The notes under the pieces are model-generated. The model saw nothing but the letters and a program-made list of their open reading frames with translations. It ran no database searches and had not been told where the DNA came from. The position numbers and the translations under genes were made by a program. A DNA stretch of 51,184 bases from Azospirillum sp. (GTDB lineage: Bacteria > Pseudomonadota > Alphaproteobacteria > CACIAM-22H2): assembly GCA_020249045.1 (NCBI GenBank), contig JADCGK010000223.1, forward strand, positions 1-51,184. The letters run 5' to 3'. This document shows, piece after piece, positions 1 through 10,977 of this stretch (position 1 is the first letter of the stretch; every line of letters starts with the position of its first letter).

Positions 1-423
1 CCACACATAGGCCCGGTTGAGCCCGCGTTCGCGCAAGCCTTCAAAGGCACCCGCGATCAGCAGCCGGCCCACGCCGCGGTCTTGGTGGTCGGGATGGACG
101 TAAAGGGTGAAGACCTCACCCGAGCCGGAGGACAAGCCGGGTTGGGTGAAGGGCGGCCGGGCGGGACGGTCCTCGATACGGCTGCGTCCGAAACTCGACA
201 CGCCCACCACGCCCGCCCGATCGTCGAACGCGACCAGAATGGGCGCGTGCAAAGATTTGTGCCTGATCTGGTGCGTCCACTCGACCGCCTGGCGGTCGTA
301 GTCCATGCCGACCAGCGTTCTGGGCGGCAGCAAGCCCGCGTAGGTCGCCCGCCACGCATCGACGTAAACCCGCGCGATCCCCCGGACATGGCCATGCGTG
401 GCCTTGAGCAGCGTCACCGGCAT
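1..423 (-). CDS. GNAT-family N-acetyltransferase (C-terminus outside window)
   Basis: Reverse-strand translation from ATG at 423 gives MPVTLLKATHGHVRGIARVYVDAWRATYAG...GEVFTLYVHPDHQDRGVGRLLIAGAFEGLRERG, a classic GNAT acetyl-CoA motif (Q/RxxGxG/A). Open to window edge. Confidence 0.85.
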   Translation of the reverse strand, partial: MPVTLLKATHGHVRGIARVYVDAWRATYAGLLPPRTLVGMDYDRQAVEWTHQIRHKSLHAPILVAFDDRAGVVGVSSFGRSRIEDRPARPPFTQPGLSSGSGEVFTLYVHPDHQDRGVGRLLIAGAFEGLRERGLNRAYVW

Positions 424-456
424 GATGGCGAAGATTACTCCAAAAGCCTCGCGCGG

Positions 457-3240
<2,784 letters not shown>

Positions 3241-3285
3241 GCGGCTCCGAAACGGGGTCCAAGTGCGTTGAAAAGACGCGGGGAT

Positions 3286-3936
3286 TCAGCCTTTGAAGCC
3301 GGTGGCGGCGATGTAGAACTCAGCCGACTCGGCGCGGCTCGCCGGCGGTTTGATGCGCTGGAGCTTCGCGAAGCGCGCCTGAACGGCCTTGAGGAGTTTC
3401 TGCTCCTCCGCGCCTTGGCGAAGCTTGGCGACGAACGCTCCGCCCGGCCGCAAGGTTTCGCAGGCGAACTCGAACGCCGCCTCGACCAACGTGACGATCC
3501 GCAGATGGTCGGTCTCGCGATGGCCGGTGGTGGGCGGCGCCATATCGCTCAGCACCAGATCGGCGGGGCCGCCGAGCGCGTCTCGCACCAGACCCGACGC
3601 CGCAGGGCCCAGGAAATCCGCGCGCAGCACGATCGCGCCCGCAAGCTGGTCCATCTCCAGAATATCGAGCGCGACGACCGATGCCGCCTTGCGCTCGATG
3701 GCGACCTGGGTCCAGCCGCCCGGCGCCGCCCCCAAATCGACGACCTTCAAGCCGGGCCGGAGGATTCGCGCTTTGGCATCGATTTCGACGAGTTTGAACG
3801 CGGCCCGGCTTCGGTAGCCGGCATCGCGCGCCTTTGCGACGTATGGGTCGTTGAGTTGGCGGCGCAGCCAGTTCTGCTGGGAAACCGAACGACCTTTGGC
3901 GGTCTTCAGGCGTTCGGCGAGGCGCTTGTCGGTCAT
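3286..3936 (-). CDS. rlmE: 23S rRNA (uridine-2'-O)-methyltransferase RlmE/FtsJ family
   Basis: [53 protein letters not shown]...[16 protein letters not shown]...[18 protein letters not shown]: FtsJ family motifs. Confidence 0.93.
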   Translation of the reverse strand: MTDKRLAERLKTAKGRSVSQQNWLRRQLNDPYVAKARDAGYRSRAAFKLVEIDAKARILRPGLKVVDLGAAPGGWTQVAIERKAASVVALDILEMDQLAGAIVLRADFLGPAASGLVRDALGGPADLVLSDMAPPTTGHRETDHLRIVTLVEAAFEFACETLRPGGAFVAKLRQGAEEQKLLKAVQARFAKLQRIKPPASRAESAEFYIAATGFKG

Positions 3937-4907
3937 GGCCCGCGCATTAGCCCCATCAGAATGCCTTCGCGCAAGCCCCGATCGGCGACGCGCAACCGAT
4001 CCACCGGCCAGCGCGCGCAAATCCCCTCGACCAACGCGCACCCGGCCACGACCATATCCGCGCGTTCCGGCCCCACGCAGCCGTGCCGCGCCCGCCCGTC
4101 GAAATCGGCCGCGGCCAACTCGGCGGAAAAGCGCCGCACTTGCGCAAGATCCAGCCAAGACCCGTCCACCCGCGCACGGTCGTACCGGTCGAGCCCCATC
4201 GCGATCCCCGACAACGTGGTCACCGTCCCGGACGTGCCGATCATTTCGACCCGGCCCCCGGCGACATGGGCCGCAATCCCGTGCCGCGCATCCAGTTCGC
4301 CGAGGCGATCCGCGATGTCGGAGACGGCGGCGGCATAATCGGCATCGGCGACACGTCCCGCCCCGAACCGTTCGGCGATGGCGACAACGCCCAAGGGCAG
4401 CGAAACGAAATCCACCCGACGCCATCCTCCGGCCTCGCGCGCAAGCCACAGCACCTCGGTCGAGCCGCCGCCGATATCGAAGGCGATCCCATGCGGCAGG
4501 CCGCGGTCGAGCAACGGCGCGCACCCGGCAAGGGCGAGGTCCGCCTCCTCGGCCGGGGCAATGACTTCGAGGGCAAGGCCCGTCTCCGCGCGCACGCGGG
4601 CCAGAAACTCGGCCCCGTTGCGCGCGCGCCGGCAGGCTTCCGTCGCCACGCCGCGAAAGGCGGCAACGCCACGCTTGCGGATTTTGGAAGCGCAAACCGC
4701 CAAGGCGGCCAGGGCCCGGTCCATCGCCGCCGGCGCCAGAGCGCCGGAAGCCTCCAACCCTTCGCCCAGGCGCACGATCCGTGAAAAACCATCCACGACC
4801 CGAAACGCAGCTCCGTCGTCGGCCCGGGCGATCAACAGTCGGCAATTATTTGTGCCAAGGTCGAGAGCCGCCAAAACGGACCCCGCCCCGCGCGAGAAAT
4901 CCACCAC
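3933..4907 (-). CDS. Ppx/GppA family phosphatase
   Basis: [16 protein letters not shown]...[15 protein letters not shown]...[14 protein letters not shown]...[10 protein letters not shown]: exopolyphosphatase/GppA motifs; ATGA overlap with rlmE. Confidence 0.92.
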   Translation of the reverse strand: MVDFSRGAGSVLAALDLGTNNCRLLIARADDGAAFRVVDGFSRIVRLGEGLEASGALAPAAMDRALAALAVCASKIRKRGVAAFRGVATEACRRARNGAEFLARVRAETGLALEVIAPAEEADLALAGCAPLLDRGLPHGIAFDIGGGSTEVLWLAREAGGWRRVDFVSLPLGVVAIAERFGAGRVADADYAAAVSDIADRLGELDARHGIAAHVAGGRVEMIGTSGTVTTLSGIAMGLDRYDRARVDGSWLDLAQVRRFSAELAAADFDGRARHGCVGPERADMVVAGCALVEGICARWPVDRLRVADRGLREGILMGLMRGP

Positions 4908-4954
4908 GAACGCGGCGCCCCCCTACGGCATGATTGAATGGAGTTTAGCCGGGT

Positions 4955-4983
4955 TTGACGATCCGGGCGAACGGGGATATAGA
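4955..4983 (+). promoter_or_regulatory. Sigma70-type promoter for tRNA-Gln
   Basis: TTGACG (4955-4960), exactly 17-nt spacer, TATAGA (4978-4983); about 40 bp upstream of the mature tRNA 5' end. Confidence 0.7.
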
Positions 4984-5023
4984 ACCCGCCGCTCGGGGTT
5001 TACCCGAGCCGTCGGTCCCTTGC

Positions 5024-5097
5024 TGGGGGATCGTCTAACGGTAGGACCCCAGACTCTGACTCTGGTTGTCTAGGTTCGAATCCTAGTCCCCCAGCCA
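5024..5097 (+). tRNA. tRNA-Gln(CTG), CCA encoded
   Basis: Acceptor TGGGGGA/TCCCCCA, anticodon stem-loop CCAGA-CTCTGAC-TCTGG with anticodon CTG, T-loop GGTTCGAATCC, discriminator G then CCA at 5095-5097. Confidence 0.95.
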
Positions 5098-5285
5098 TCA
5101 TTCGATCCGCTGCCCGAACAAGGGCCTGATTTTACGTGAGTTTTCGTGTCCGTCTGCGCGAGCGTTTCGCGACACACCAAAAAGTCTTTGAAAAACAAGG
5201 AAATATCCATCCGTTAACGCGGCGTTGACCAATTGATCGCCATTACGTAGTTTGGACGTCGAAACTTCCTCGTCTGGAGAAACCC

Positions 5286-5489
5286 ATGGCCGGTTCTATT
5301 TCCCAAGCCGCTGCCCCCGTGATCGACTTCCGCAATCAGAAGACGGCGGCGTTGCTCGACGTGTCGCAGCAGTACTCGCAGCGGACGGAAACCGAAGTCC
5401 TTCGCGGCGTCGCCCAAGGCAACGAGATCGCGAGCAATTCGACCGCCGTCCTGCAAGGACGCGGCGGCCGGGTCGATATCGTCGCCTGA
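5286..5489 (+). CDS. Small (67 aa) uncharacterised protein
   Basis: MAGSISQAAAPVIDFRNQKTAALLDVSQQYSQRTETEVLRGVAQGNEIASNSTAVLQGRGGRVDIVA; good start context (CTGGAGAAACCC ATG), promoter-like TTGACC-N17-TAGTTT upstream. Confidence 0.65.
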   Translation: MAGSISQAAAPVIDFRNQKTAALLDVSQQYSQRTETEVLRGVAQGNEIASNSTAVLQGRGGRVDIVA

Positions 5490-5523
5490 CGCCTTCCTCG
5501 GTTGAGCCTCGTTTCGACGACGG

Positions 5524-5540
5524 GCATGGCCTCGCCATGC
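5524..5540 (+). other. Perfect 7-bp hairpin GCATGGC-CTC-GCCATGC
   Basis: Direct sequence reading downstream of the 67-aa ORF. Confidence 0.5.
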
Positions 5541-5568
5541 GCCGAATACATCTCTGCGTTCCCGAATA

Positions 5569-5587
5569 AGGGGCCGGGCCCCTCTTT
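5569..5587 (+). terminator. Candidate Rho-independent terminator after the 67-aa ORF
   Basis: AGGGG-CCGGG-CCCCT followed by CTTT. Confidence 0.4.
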
Positions 5588-5601
5588 AACTTGCCGAGTT
5601 G

Positions 5602-5625
5602 CCCCCTACCTGTAGGGGGTTGTTT
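5602..5625 (+). terminator. Candidate terminator/leader hairpin
   Basis: CCCCCTA-CCTG-TAGGGGG perfect 7-bp stem followed by TTGTTT; 20 bp upstream of the next start codon. Confidence 0.45.
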
Positions 5626-5639
5626 CCTGCGGCAAGGCG

Positions 5640-6164
5640 ATGTTGACCCTCCCCCCCGGTCCCAAACGCTTCCACGGCACCAGCGCCCATTACAGCGAAG
5701 CCGCCGAGCCCCTTCAGCGCCAAGCGCTGCTGCGATGGGCGGACGGCGCGCGCCAGGCGGGCTTGGCCGTGGCCGCCTCCCTCGATCTCGAGACCATGCC
5801 CGAAATGGTTGCCGCGACGGCGCTGTGCGATGTCGTCGGGGTCGGTTGCGACTTCAAGTATCGACGGATCGGCGAGACGCTGCCCGGCGAGTATCGCGCC
5901 GAGTTTGCGCCCGACGAACTCGACGCGCATCAGCCGCAAGCCTACCGGCAAGTCATCCGGCGACAGTATTTGGAGACCGTCCGGGCACGGCAACCTTTGC
6001 TGCACGTTGTCTTCGCGGAGACCGAACGCGGTGTGTTCAGCTATAGCCGACTGACGGTGCCGTTGGCCGTCCGAACGGGCGAGGTCGGACGCCTGTGGTT
6101 GATCCCGAGCGGGTTCAGCCGCTTCGCCGAGCGCCTGCGTGAGGAATCCGTCCAAGCCGCGTGA
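5640..6164 (+). CDS. PAS-fold-like (PAS_5-type) uncharacterised protein
   Basis: 174-aa ORF with DFKYRRIGETLPGEYR...YLETVRARQPLLHVVF...YSRLTVPLAVRTGEVGRLWLIP, resembling alphaproteobacterial PAS_5 proteins. Confidence 0.7.
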   Translation: MLTLPPGPKRFHGTSAHYSEAAEPLQRQALLRWADGARQAGLAVAASLDLETMPEMVAATALCDVVGVGCDFKYRRIGETLPGEYRAEFAPDELDAHQPQAYRQVIRRQYLETVRARQPLLHVVFAETERGVFSYSRLTVPLAVRTGEVGRLWLIPSGFSRFAERLREESVQAA

Positions 6165-6481
6165 TAGACTTCAACGCGTCGCGACGCGAGTCGGGGGATG
6201 GCATGAGCGGACCCGTTTTCACGCTGAAGATTTCGGCCGACGAGGCCAAGCTGATGATCTACCTGCTGCGTCAAGCGCAGATGAAGGGCGATTCCGCGAT
6301 CGCGATGGGCATCGCCAAAAAGGATCTGCTCGCCCAAACCATGGACAATTACAAAAGCCTCGCCGACAAGCTCGAAGAAGCGACGGTCGGCAAGCGCACG
6401 GCCAAACCGCAGGCGATGAAGAAATGGCTGCCCGGCCAGACCGTGCCGGTCAAACGCTATCGGACGAAGTCCCCGCGCTGA
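6161..6481 (+). CDS. Uncharacterised ~100-aa protein
   Basis: GTG at 6161 (GTGATAG overlaps previous stop) or ATG at 6203 (MSGPVFTLKISADEAKLMIYLLRQAQMKGDSAIAMGIAKKDLLAQTMDNYKSLADKLEE...). Amphipathic helical pattern. Confidence 0.6.
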   Translation: MIDFNASRRESGDGMSGPVFTLKISADEAKLMIYLLRQAQMKGDSAIAMGIAKKDLLAQTMDNYKSLADKLEEATVGKRTAKPQAMKKWLPGQTVPVKRYRTKSPR

Positions 6482-8315
6482 ACGCCGCTTCGCGCATGCC
6501 CGCGTAGGCTTTCTCGAGCGCGCGCGCGAGCCCGGCCCCGTCGCACAGCACAGAACCGGCCATGCGCGCGCGAAGCCCGGCGCGCGTTGCGGCCGTATGC
6601 GCCGGTTCGCGGGCCGCTGCGATCGCGCAAGCGACGTAGCCGTCGACGTCGTCCGCACACCACGCCGACATATCCAAAGCGTCGAGCAAACACGCCCCGT
6701 AGCGGCCCAACGGCGCGCGCGCGCGCAGCGATACGACAGGCACGCCCATCCACAACGCCTCGAAGGTGGTCACGCCGCCGTTGTGCGGAAACGGATCGAG
6801 CGCCACATCGATGCCGCCATAGGCCGCCCAGGTCGCGGGCTGCGGCGAGGTGTAGACGAGATCGAGCCGCTCGCGCCCGACCCCGAAGCGCTCGAATCGC
6901 CCCTCCATCCGGCCACGCACCAGCGCGTCGACGAACGGCAACGCGTTGAGCGTCAGGCGCGAACCCGGCACGCCGAGAAGAATTCGCGCCCATGCCGCAA
7001 CGACGTCGTCATTGATCCGCACGAGGCGCGAGAAACTGCCGAACGTCGTATGGCCGCGATCGCGGCTGGGGGGAGGCGTCACGGCCGGCATTTCGGCGGG
7101 CGGCGCGAAAGCAAAGGGCGCGCGGTCCAAACGCCAGACGCGTTCGCTCAGCGCGTCCTCCGCCCCAATGGGGACCATGCGGTCGTCGGCCAAATACCAA
7201 TCCATCGCGGGCACACCGGTCGTGCCGCCATAGCCGAGCCAGGTGACCTGCGCGGGTGCCAAGCGCCGCGCAAACGCCTTGAGACGCGCCCCCGCCGTAT
7301 GGCCCGCAAGATCGACCGCCACGTCGATGCCGTCGGCGCGCGCACGCGCGACGAACGCCTCGTCGTCGTCGCGGGCGACATCGCGCCACACATCCACGAG
7401 CCCCTGCAATTCAGCCGTCACGGCGTCGGGCGACGGAACCAGCGCGTAGGCGTAAACCTCGACCTTGGCGCGGTCGTGCGCGGCGAGGACGGGCGCGATG
7501 AAATTGCGCAGAGAGTGCCGGCGGAAATCGGGAGATACATAGGCCACGCGCAAGCGTCGCCCGCCGATCGCGGGCGCAGCCAGCGGCGTTTCGCGCGGGC
7601 AGAAACGCAGCGCCCACTCCGCATAGAGCGCCTTGAGCGCCGATGCGTCGAGCGCAGGATCGTAATTCGCCGCGAACAGGTCGTCGGTCCATGCATTCTC
7701 GCGCGACGGAAGCGCGCGCTTGACCTTGGCGAGTTCGGCGCGCGCTTCGGCCACGCGGCCGGTTTGGATCATGACCGACGCGAGCCATTGCCGCGCGAGG
7801 GGGCCTTCATCGGGATCGTCCAGGGCGGCGCGCGCGAAGCGCTCGGCTTCGGCAACCCGACCGAACGCCAAGGCACAAACCGCACGGCGACGCTGGATCC
7901 CGGGGGTGGCGGGCGCGCGGGCGAGGCCCGAATCGGCTTCGATGTAACGCTCGAAACGGATCAGAAGGTCGGCCCAGCGCAACCGCAGACCAGGATCCGT
8001 CGGATCGAGTTCGGCAGCGGCACCGAACGCGGCAATGGCGGCCTGCGCATCGCCAAGCAAGGCCGCCGCCTCGCCTTCAAGCCGACGGCCATAGGCGCTC
8101 GGCGTGGGTTCGATGCGGATCGCCGCGCGCGCCAGCGCCAGGGCTTCATCCGCAAGGCCGGCCAGTGCTAGGAAGCGCGAACAGAACTGCAGGGCGGACG
8201 GGTCGGTCCCCGCGTCTTGCGCGAAGGCGCGCGCGCGCACGATCGCTTCCGCACTTTTGCCGGCAGCCGCGAGAGCGACGATTTCCGAGGCTTCGCGCCC
8301 GGCCGCGTCGCTCAC
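6450..8315 (-). CDS. TPR-containing O-GlcNAc transferase-like (SPINDLY/GT41 family) glycosyltransferase
   Basis: GTG start at 8315 overlaps motA stop. LRVAYVSPDFRRHSLRNFIAPVLAAHD...VDLAGHTAGARLKAFARRLAPAQVTWLGYGGTTGVPAMDWYLADD...IDVALDPFPHNGGVTTFEALWMGVPVVSL: GT41 catalytic motifs after TPR-like repeats. Confidence 0.9.
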   Translation of the reverse strand: MSDAAGREASEIVALAAAGKSAEAIVRARAFAQDAGTDPSALQFCSRFLALAGLADEALALARAAIRIEPTPSAYGRRLEGEAAALLGDAQAAIAAFGAAAELDPTDPGLRLRWADLLIRFERYIEADSGLARAPATPGIQRRRAVCALAFGRVAEAERFARAALDDPDEGPLARQWLASVMIQTGRVAEARAELAKVKRALPSRENAWTDDLFAANYDPALDASALKALYAEWALRFCPRETPLAAPAIGGRRLRVAYVSPDFRRHSLRNFIAPVLAAHDRAKVEVYAYALVPSPDAVTAELQGLVDVWRDVARDDDEAFVARARADGIDVAVDLAGHTAGARLKAFARRLAPAQVTWLGYGGTTGVPAMDWYLADDRMVPIGAEDALSERVWRLDRAPFAFAPPAEMPAVTPPPSRDRGHTTFGSFSRLVRINDDVVAAWARILLGVPGSRLTLNALPFVDALVRGRMEGRFERFGVGRERLDLVYTSPQPATWAAYGGIDVALDPFPHNGGVTTFEALWMGVPVVSLRARAPLGRYGACLLDALDMSAWCADDVDGYVACAIAAAREPAHTAATRAGLRARMAGSVLCDGAGLARALEKAYAGMREAAFSAGTSSDSV

Positions 8316-9178
8316 GCCGCGGGTTTGGAGGCGATCGCCTCCTCGAGTTCGTAGAAGGTCGGCTGGAGCTCGCTGGGCACGCTTTTGCGGCCGATCTCGG
8401 TCGAGATCTGCGGCGCATTGCCCTGCAGATGCGCGACGAACGTGTCGCGGATGATCTCGTAGTATTTGAATTCGTCCTCGTAGCACTGCTTCAGGCGACC
8501 GGCCATCGGGCCGAGAATGCCGTAGGACAGCAACACGCCCAAGAACGTGCCGACGAGCGCCGCGGCGATCAGACCGCCGAGCACGGTCGGCGGCTGGTCG
8601 ACCGACGACATGGTCTTGATGACGCCCATGACCGCCGCGACGATCCCGAGCGCGGGGCACGCGTCGGCGACGGTAGAAAGCGCCGAGGCGCAACGCAGAG
8701 TCTCGTGGTGGTGCTTCTCGAGCTCCTTGTTGAAGATCTCCTCGAGCTGATGCGCGTCCTCCACCCCCATCGACAGCATGCGCATGTGATCGCAGATCAG
8801 CATGATCGCGTATTTGTTGGCCAGAATCTTCGGATAGGCCATGAAGATGTTCGACTCGTCGGGCTTTTCGATATGCGGTTCGACCGCCAGGGTGCCCTTC
8901 GAGCGCGCGAGCTTCAGGATCGTGAAGATCAGGCAGAGCAAGTCGATGAAGTCGTCGCGCTTGTATTTCGGACCGCCGAAGACCTTGCCGAAATCCTTCA
9001 GCGCGTGGCTGATGATCGTGCCCGAATTGCCGATGAGGAACGTGCCGGCGGCCGAACCGCCGATGATCATGAATTCGAACGGCAGTGCCTTCAAAATCAC
9101 GCCGATTTTGCCGCCGGCGAGCACGTAGCCGCCGAACACGCAAAGAAACACGAAAACCAAGCCGCCGATCGCGAACAT
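8312..9178 (-). CDS. motA: Flagellar motor stator protein MotA
   Basis: MFAIGGLVFVFLCVFGGYVLAGGKIGVILKALPFEFMIIGGSAAGTFL...ADACPALGIVAAVMGVIKTM...GGLIAAALVGTFLGVLLSYG...VPSELQPTFYELEEA: MotA. Confidence 0.95.
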   Translation of the reverse strand: MFAIGGLVFVFLCVFGGYVLAGGKIGVILKALPFEFMIIGGSAAGTFLIGNSGTIISHALKDFGKVFGGPKYKRDDFIDLLCLIFTILKLARSKGTLAVEPHIEKPDESNIFMAYPKILANKYAIMLICDHMRMLSMGVEDAHQLEEIFNKELEKHHHETLRCASALSTVADACPALGIVAAVMGVIKTMSSVDQPPTVLGGLIAAALVGTFLGVLLSYGILGPMAGRLKQCYEDEFKYYEIIRDTFVAHLQGNAPQISTEIGRKSVPSELQPTFYELEEAIASKPAA

Positions 9179-9246
9179 CGAATTTCTCCGTCGGGCCAAA
9201 ATGCGGCACCCGCACGGCCCCAATCCAGCGGGCAGCTTACGGGTGG

Positions 9247-9303
9247 ATGGTTAACGCTTTCCAAATTCGCCCGAAACACACGGTGTTTCAAGCGATTGGT
9301 TAA
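9247..9303 (-). promoter_or_regulatory. Two CtrA-like half-sites upstream of motA with an intervening perfect hairpin
   Basis: Minus-strand TTAACCAT (9254-9247) and TTAACCAA (9303-9296); hairpin GAAACAC-ACG-GTGTTTC at 9273-9289. Confidence 0.45.
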
Positions 9304-9333
9304 GGTTCTAGCATGGCCCAATTCGGGCCCGCG

Positions 9334-10200
9334 TCAAGCGTTTTGGGGGGGCCGCGGCGGCGAGGCCGGCGTTTCCAGGGTGACGGTGACAAGGCCGGCG
9401 GCTTCCGCGACGGCCGGTTCGGGGGGCGGTTCGGCCGCGCGCATCCGGCGTTGGACGACGACCGCCACAGGGATCGCCGCCAAATAGACGATCCCCAAAA
9501 TCACCAGAGTCGCCCACGGCGCATTCAGCAAACCCGCGAAGATGAGGCCCGCGGCGACGAGCCCGGGGACCATCCATCCGCGCGGCAAGTGCAGCTTCTT
9601 GCCCGAAAAGGTTGGAATGCGGCTGACCATCAGGAACGCCACCAACGCCATCGTGGCCGCCCCGATCGCCGGCCGGTCGAACCAGCCGGTGCCCGCTTGG
9701 AAGTGCAGCATCAAAGGCAGCAAGGCGAGGCCGGCTCCCGCCGGCGCCGGCACGCCAACGAAGAAATGGCCCTGCCATTTCGGCGGATTGGGATCGGCGA
9801 GCATCGTGTTGAAGCGCGCAAGACGCAACGCCATGCAAACCGCGTACGCCAAGCAGATGATCCAGCCCGCCGCCCCCCACGCGTTCAGAACCCACATGTA
9901 GACGATCAATGCCGGTGCCACGCCGAACGCAACGAAATCCGACAGCGAGTCGAGTTCGGCGCCGAACTTGGACGTGCCGTTGAGCAACCGCGCCATCCGG
10001 CCATCGAGCCCGTCGAGGATCGCCGCGACCACGATGGCCGTGACGGCCCACTCCCACCGGCCGTCCATCGCGAAGCGGATGCCCGACAGCCCCGCGCACA
10101 ACGCGGCAACCGTGATCGCGTTCGGGATCAGGCGGTTCATCGCCCCGCCCTTCCCGCCGCCCGCGCGGCCCCGCCGGTTGCGGCGCGCGCGGCCGAACAT
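9334..10200 (-). CDS. pssA: CDP-diacylglycerol-serine O-phosphatidyltransferase
   Basis: LIPNAITVAALCAGLSGIRFAM...AAILDGLDGRMARLLNGTSKFGAELDSLSDFVAFGVAPALI: CDP-alcohol phosphatidyltransferase motif. TGATG overlap with psd; internal start at 10140 possible. Confidence 0.95.
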   Translation of the reverse strand: MFGRARRNRRGRAGGGKGGAMNRLIPNAITVAALCAGLSGIRFAMDGRWEWAVTAIVVAAILDGLDGRMARLLNGTSKFGAELDSLSDFVAFGVAPALIVYMWVLNAWGAAGWIICLAYAVCMALRLARFNTMLADPNPPKWQGHFFVGVPAPAGAGLALLPLMLHFQAGTGWFDRPAIGAATMALVAFLMVSRIPTFSGKKLHLPRGWMVPGLVAAGLIFAGLLNAPWATLVILGIVYLAAIPVAVVVQRRMRAAEPPPEPAVAEAAGLVTVTLETPASPPRPPQNA

Positions 10201-10895
10201 CAACGCACCTCGCCCCGACGCGGCGCTTCGCCGGAGGCAAGATCCGCAAGAACCGTCTCGCCGCCGATCGCGCGTTGTCCGACGCAGACCATGGGCGAGA
10301 CGCCTTCGGGCAGGTAGACGTCGCAGCGGCTGCCGAACCGGATGAGGCCGTAGCGTTCGCCCGTGCGCACCGCCTGCCCTTCGCGCAGGTCGCACAGAAT
10401 GCGCCGCGCGACGAGCCCCGCGATTTGCACGAACCCCACGTCGCGGCCGTCCTCCATCGTCACACGGATCGACATCCGCTCGTTTTCGTCGGAAGCCTTG
10501 TCGAGTGCGGCGTTGTGAAAGCGGCCGGCTTGATAGCGTGCGCGCGCGACCGTGCCGCCCATCGGCACGCGGTTCACATGCACATCGAAAACGTTCAGGA
10601 AGATCGAAATGCGCGGCCGAGGCCGGTCGCCCATATCCAATTCGGGCGGCGGAACGGCGTCGACGATCAACTGCACCATCCCGTCGGCGGGCGACACGAC
10701 CAAGCCTTCGCGCGTCGGGATCGTCCGATCGGGATCGCGGAAGAAATAAGCGATCCACAACGTGACGACGGCGCCGACGGCCGCCAACGGACCCCAAACC
10801 CAGCCCAGCAAAAACGTCCCGACCAAACCGCCTGCGACGAAGGGAACGCCCGCCTTATGAATGGGCGCTGCGACGGATTTCCACATATCACTCAT
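10200..10895 (-). CDS. psd: Phosphatidylserine decarboxylase
   Basis: VSPADGMV...FLNVFDVHVNRVPMGGTV...GLIRFGSRCDVYLP: Psd motifs including a GS cleavage site. Confidence 0.95.
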   Translation of the reverse strand: MSDMWKSVAAPIHKAGVPFVAGGLVGTFLLGWVWGPLAAVGAVVTLWIAYFFRDPDRTIPTREGLVVSPADGMVQLIVDAVPPPELDMGDRPRPRISIFLNVFDVHVNRVPMGGTVARARYQAGRFHNAALDKASDENERMSIRVTMEDGRDVGFVQIAGLVARRILCDLREGQAVRTGERYGLIRFGSRCDVYLPEGVSPMVCVGQRAIGGETVLADLASGEAPRRGEVR

Positions 10896-10977
10896 GATGT
10901 TACGCGCCGATCTTGAAGTTTTTTGAGAGCTCGACGAGTGATCTTACTCCAAACCGCCCGCCTTGCGCCACCCGCGC

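Noticed and set aside
6597-8171. 524-aa plus-strand ORF opposite the GT41 gene
   Set aside because: Shadow frame; GT41 motifs are clear on the minus strand.
6450-9215. 921-aa minus-strand ORF as one long glycosyltransferase
   Set aside because: The N-terminal ~300 aa are an alternate frame of motA. The real start is GTG 8315.
9313-9327. GGCCC-AATTC-GGGCC dyad as the pssA terminator
   Set aside because: Only 5 bp, no T-tract on the minus strand; may simply be part of the motA promoter region.
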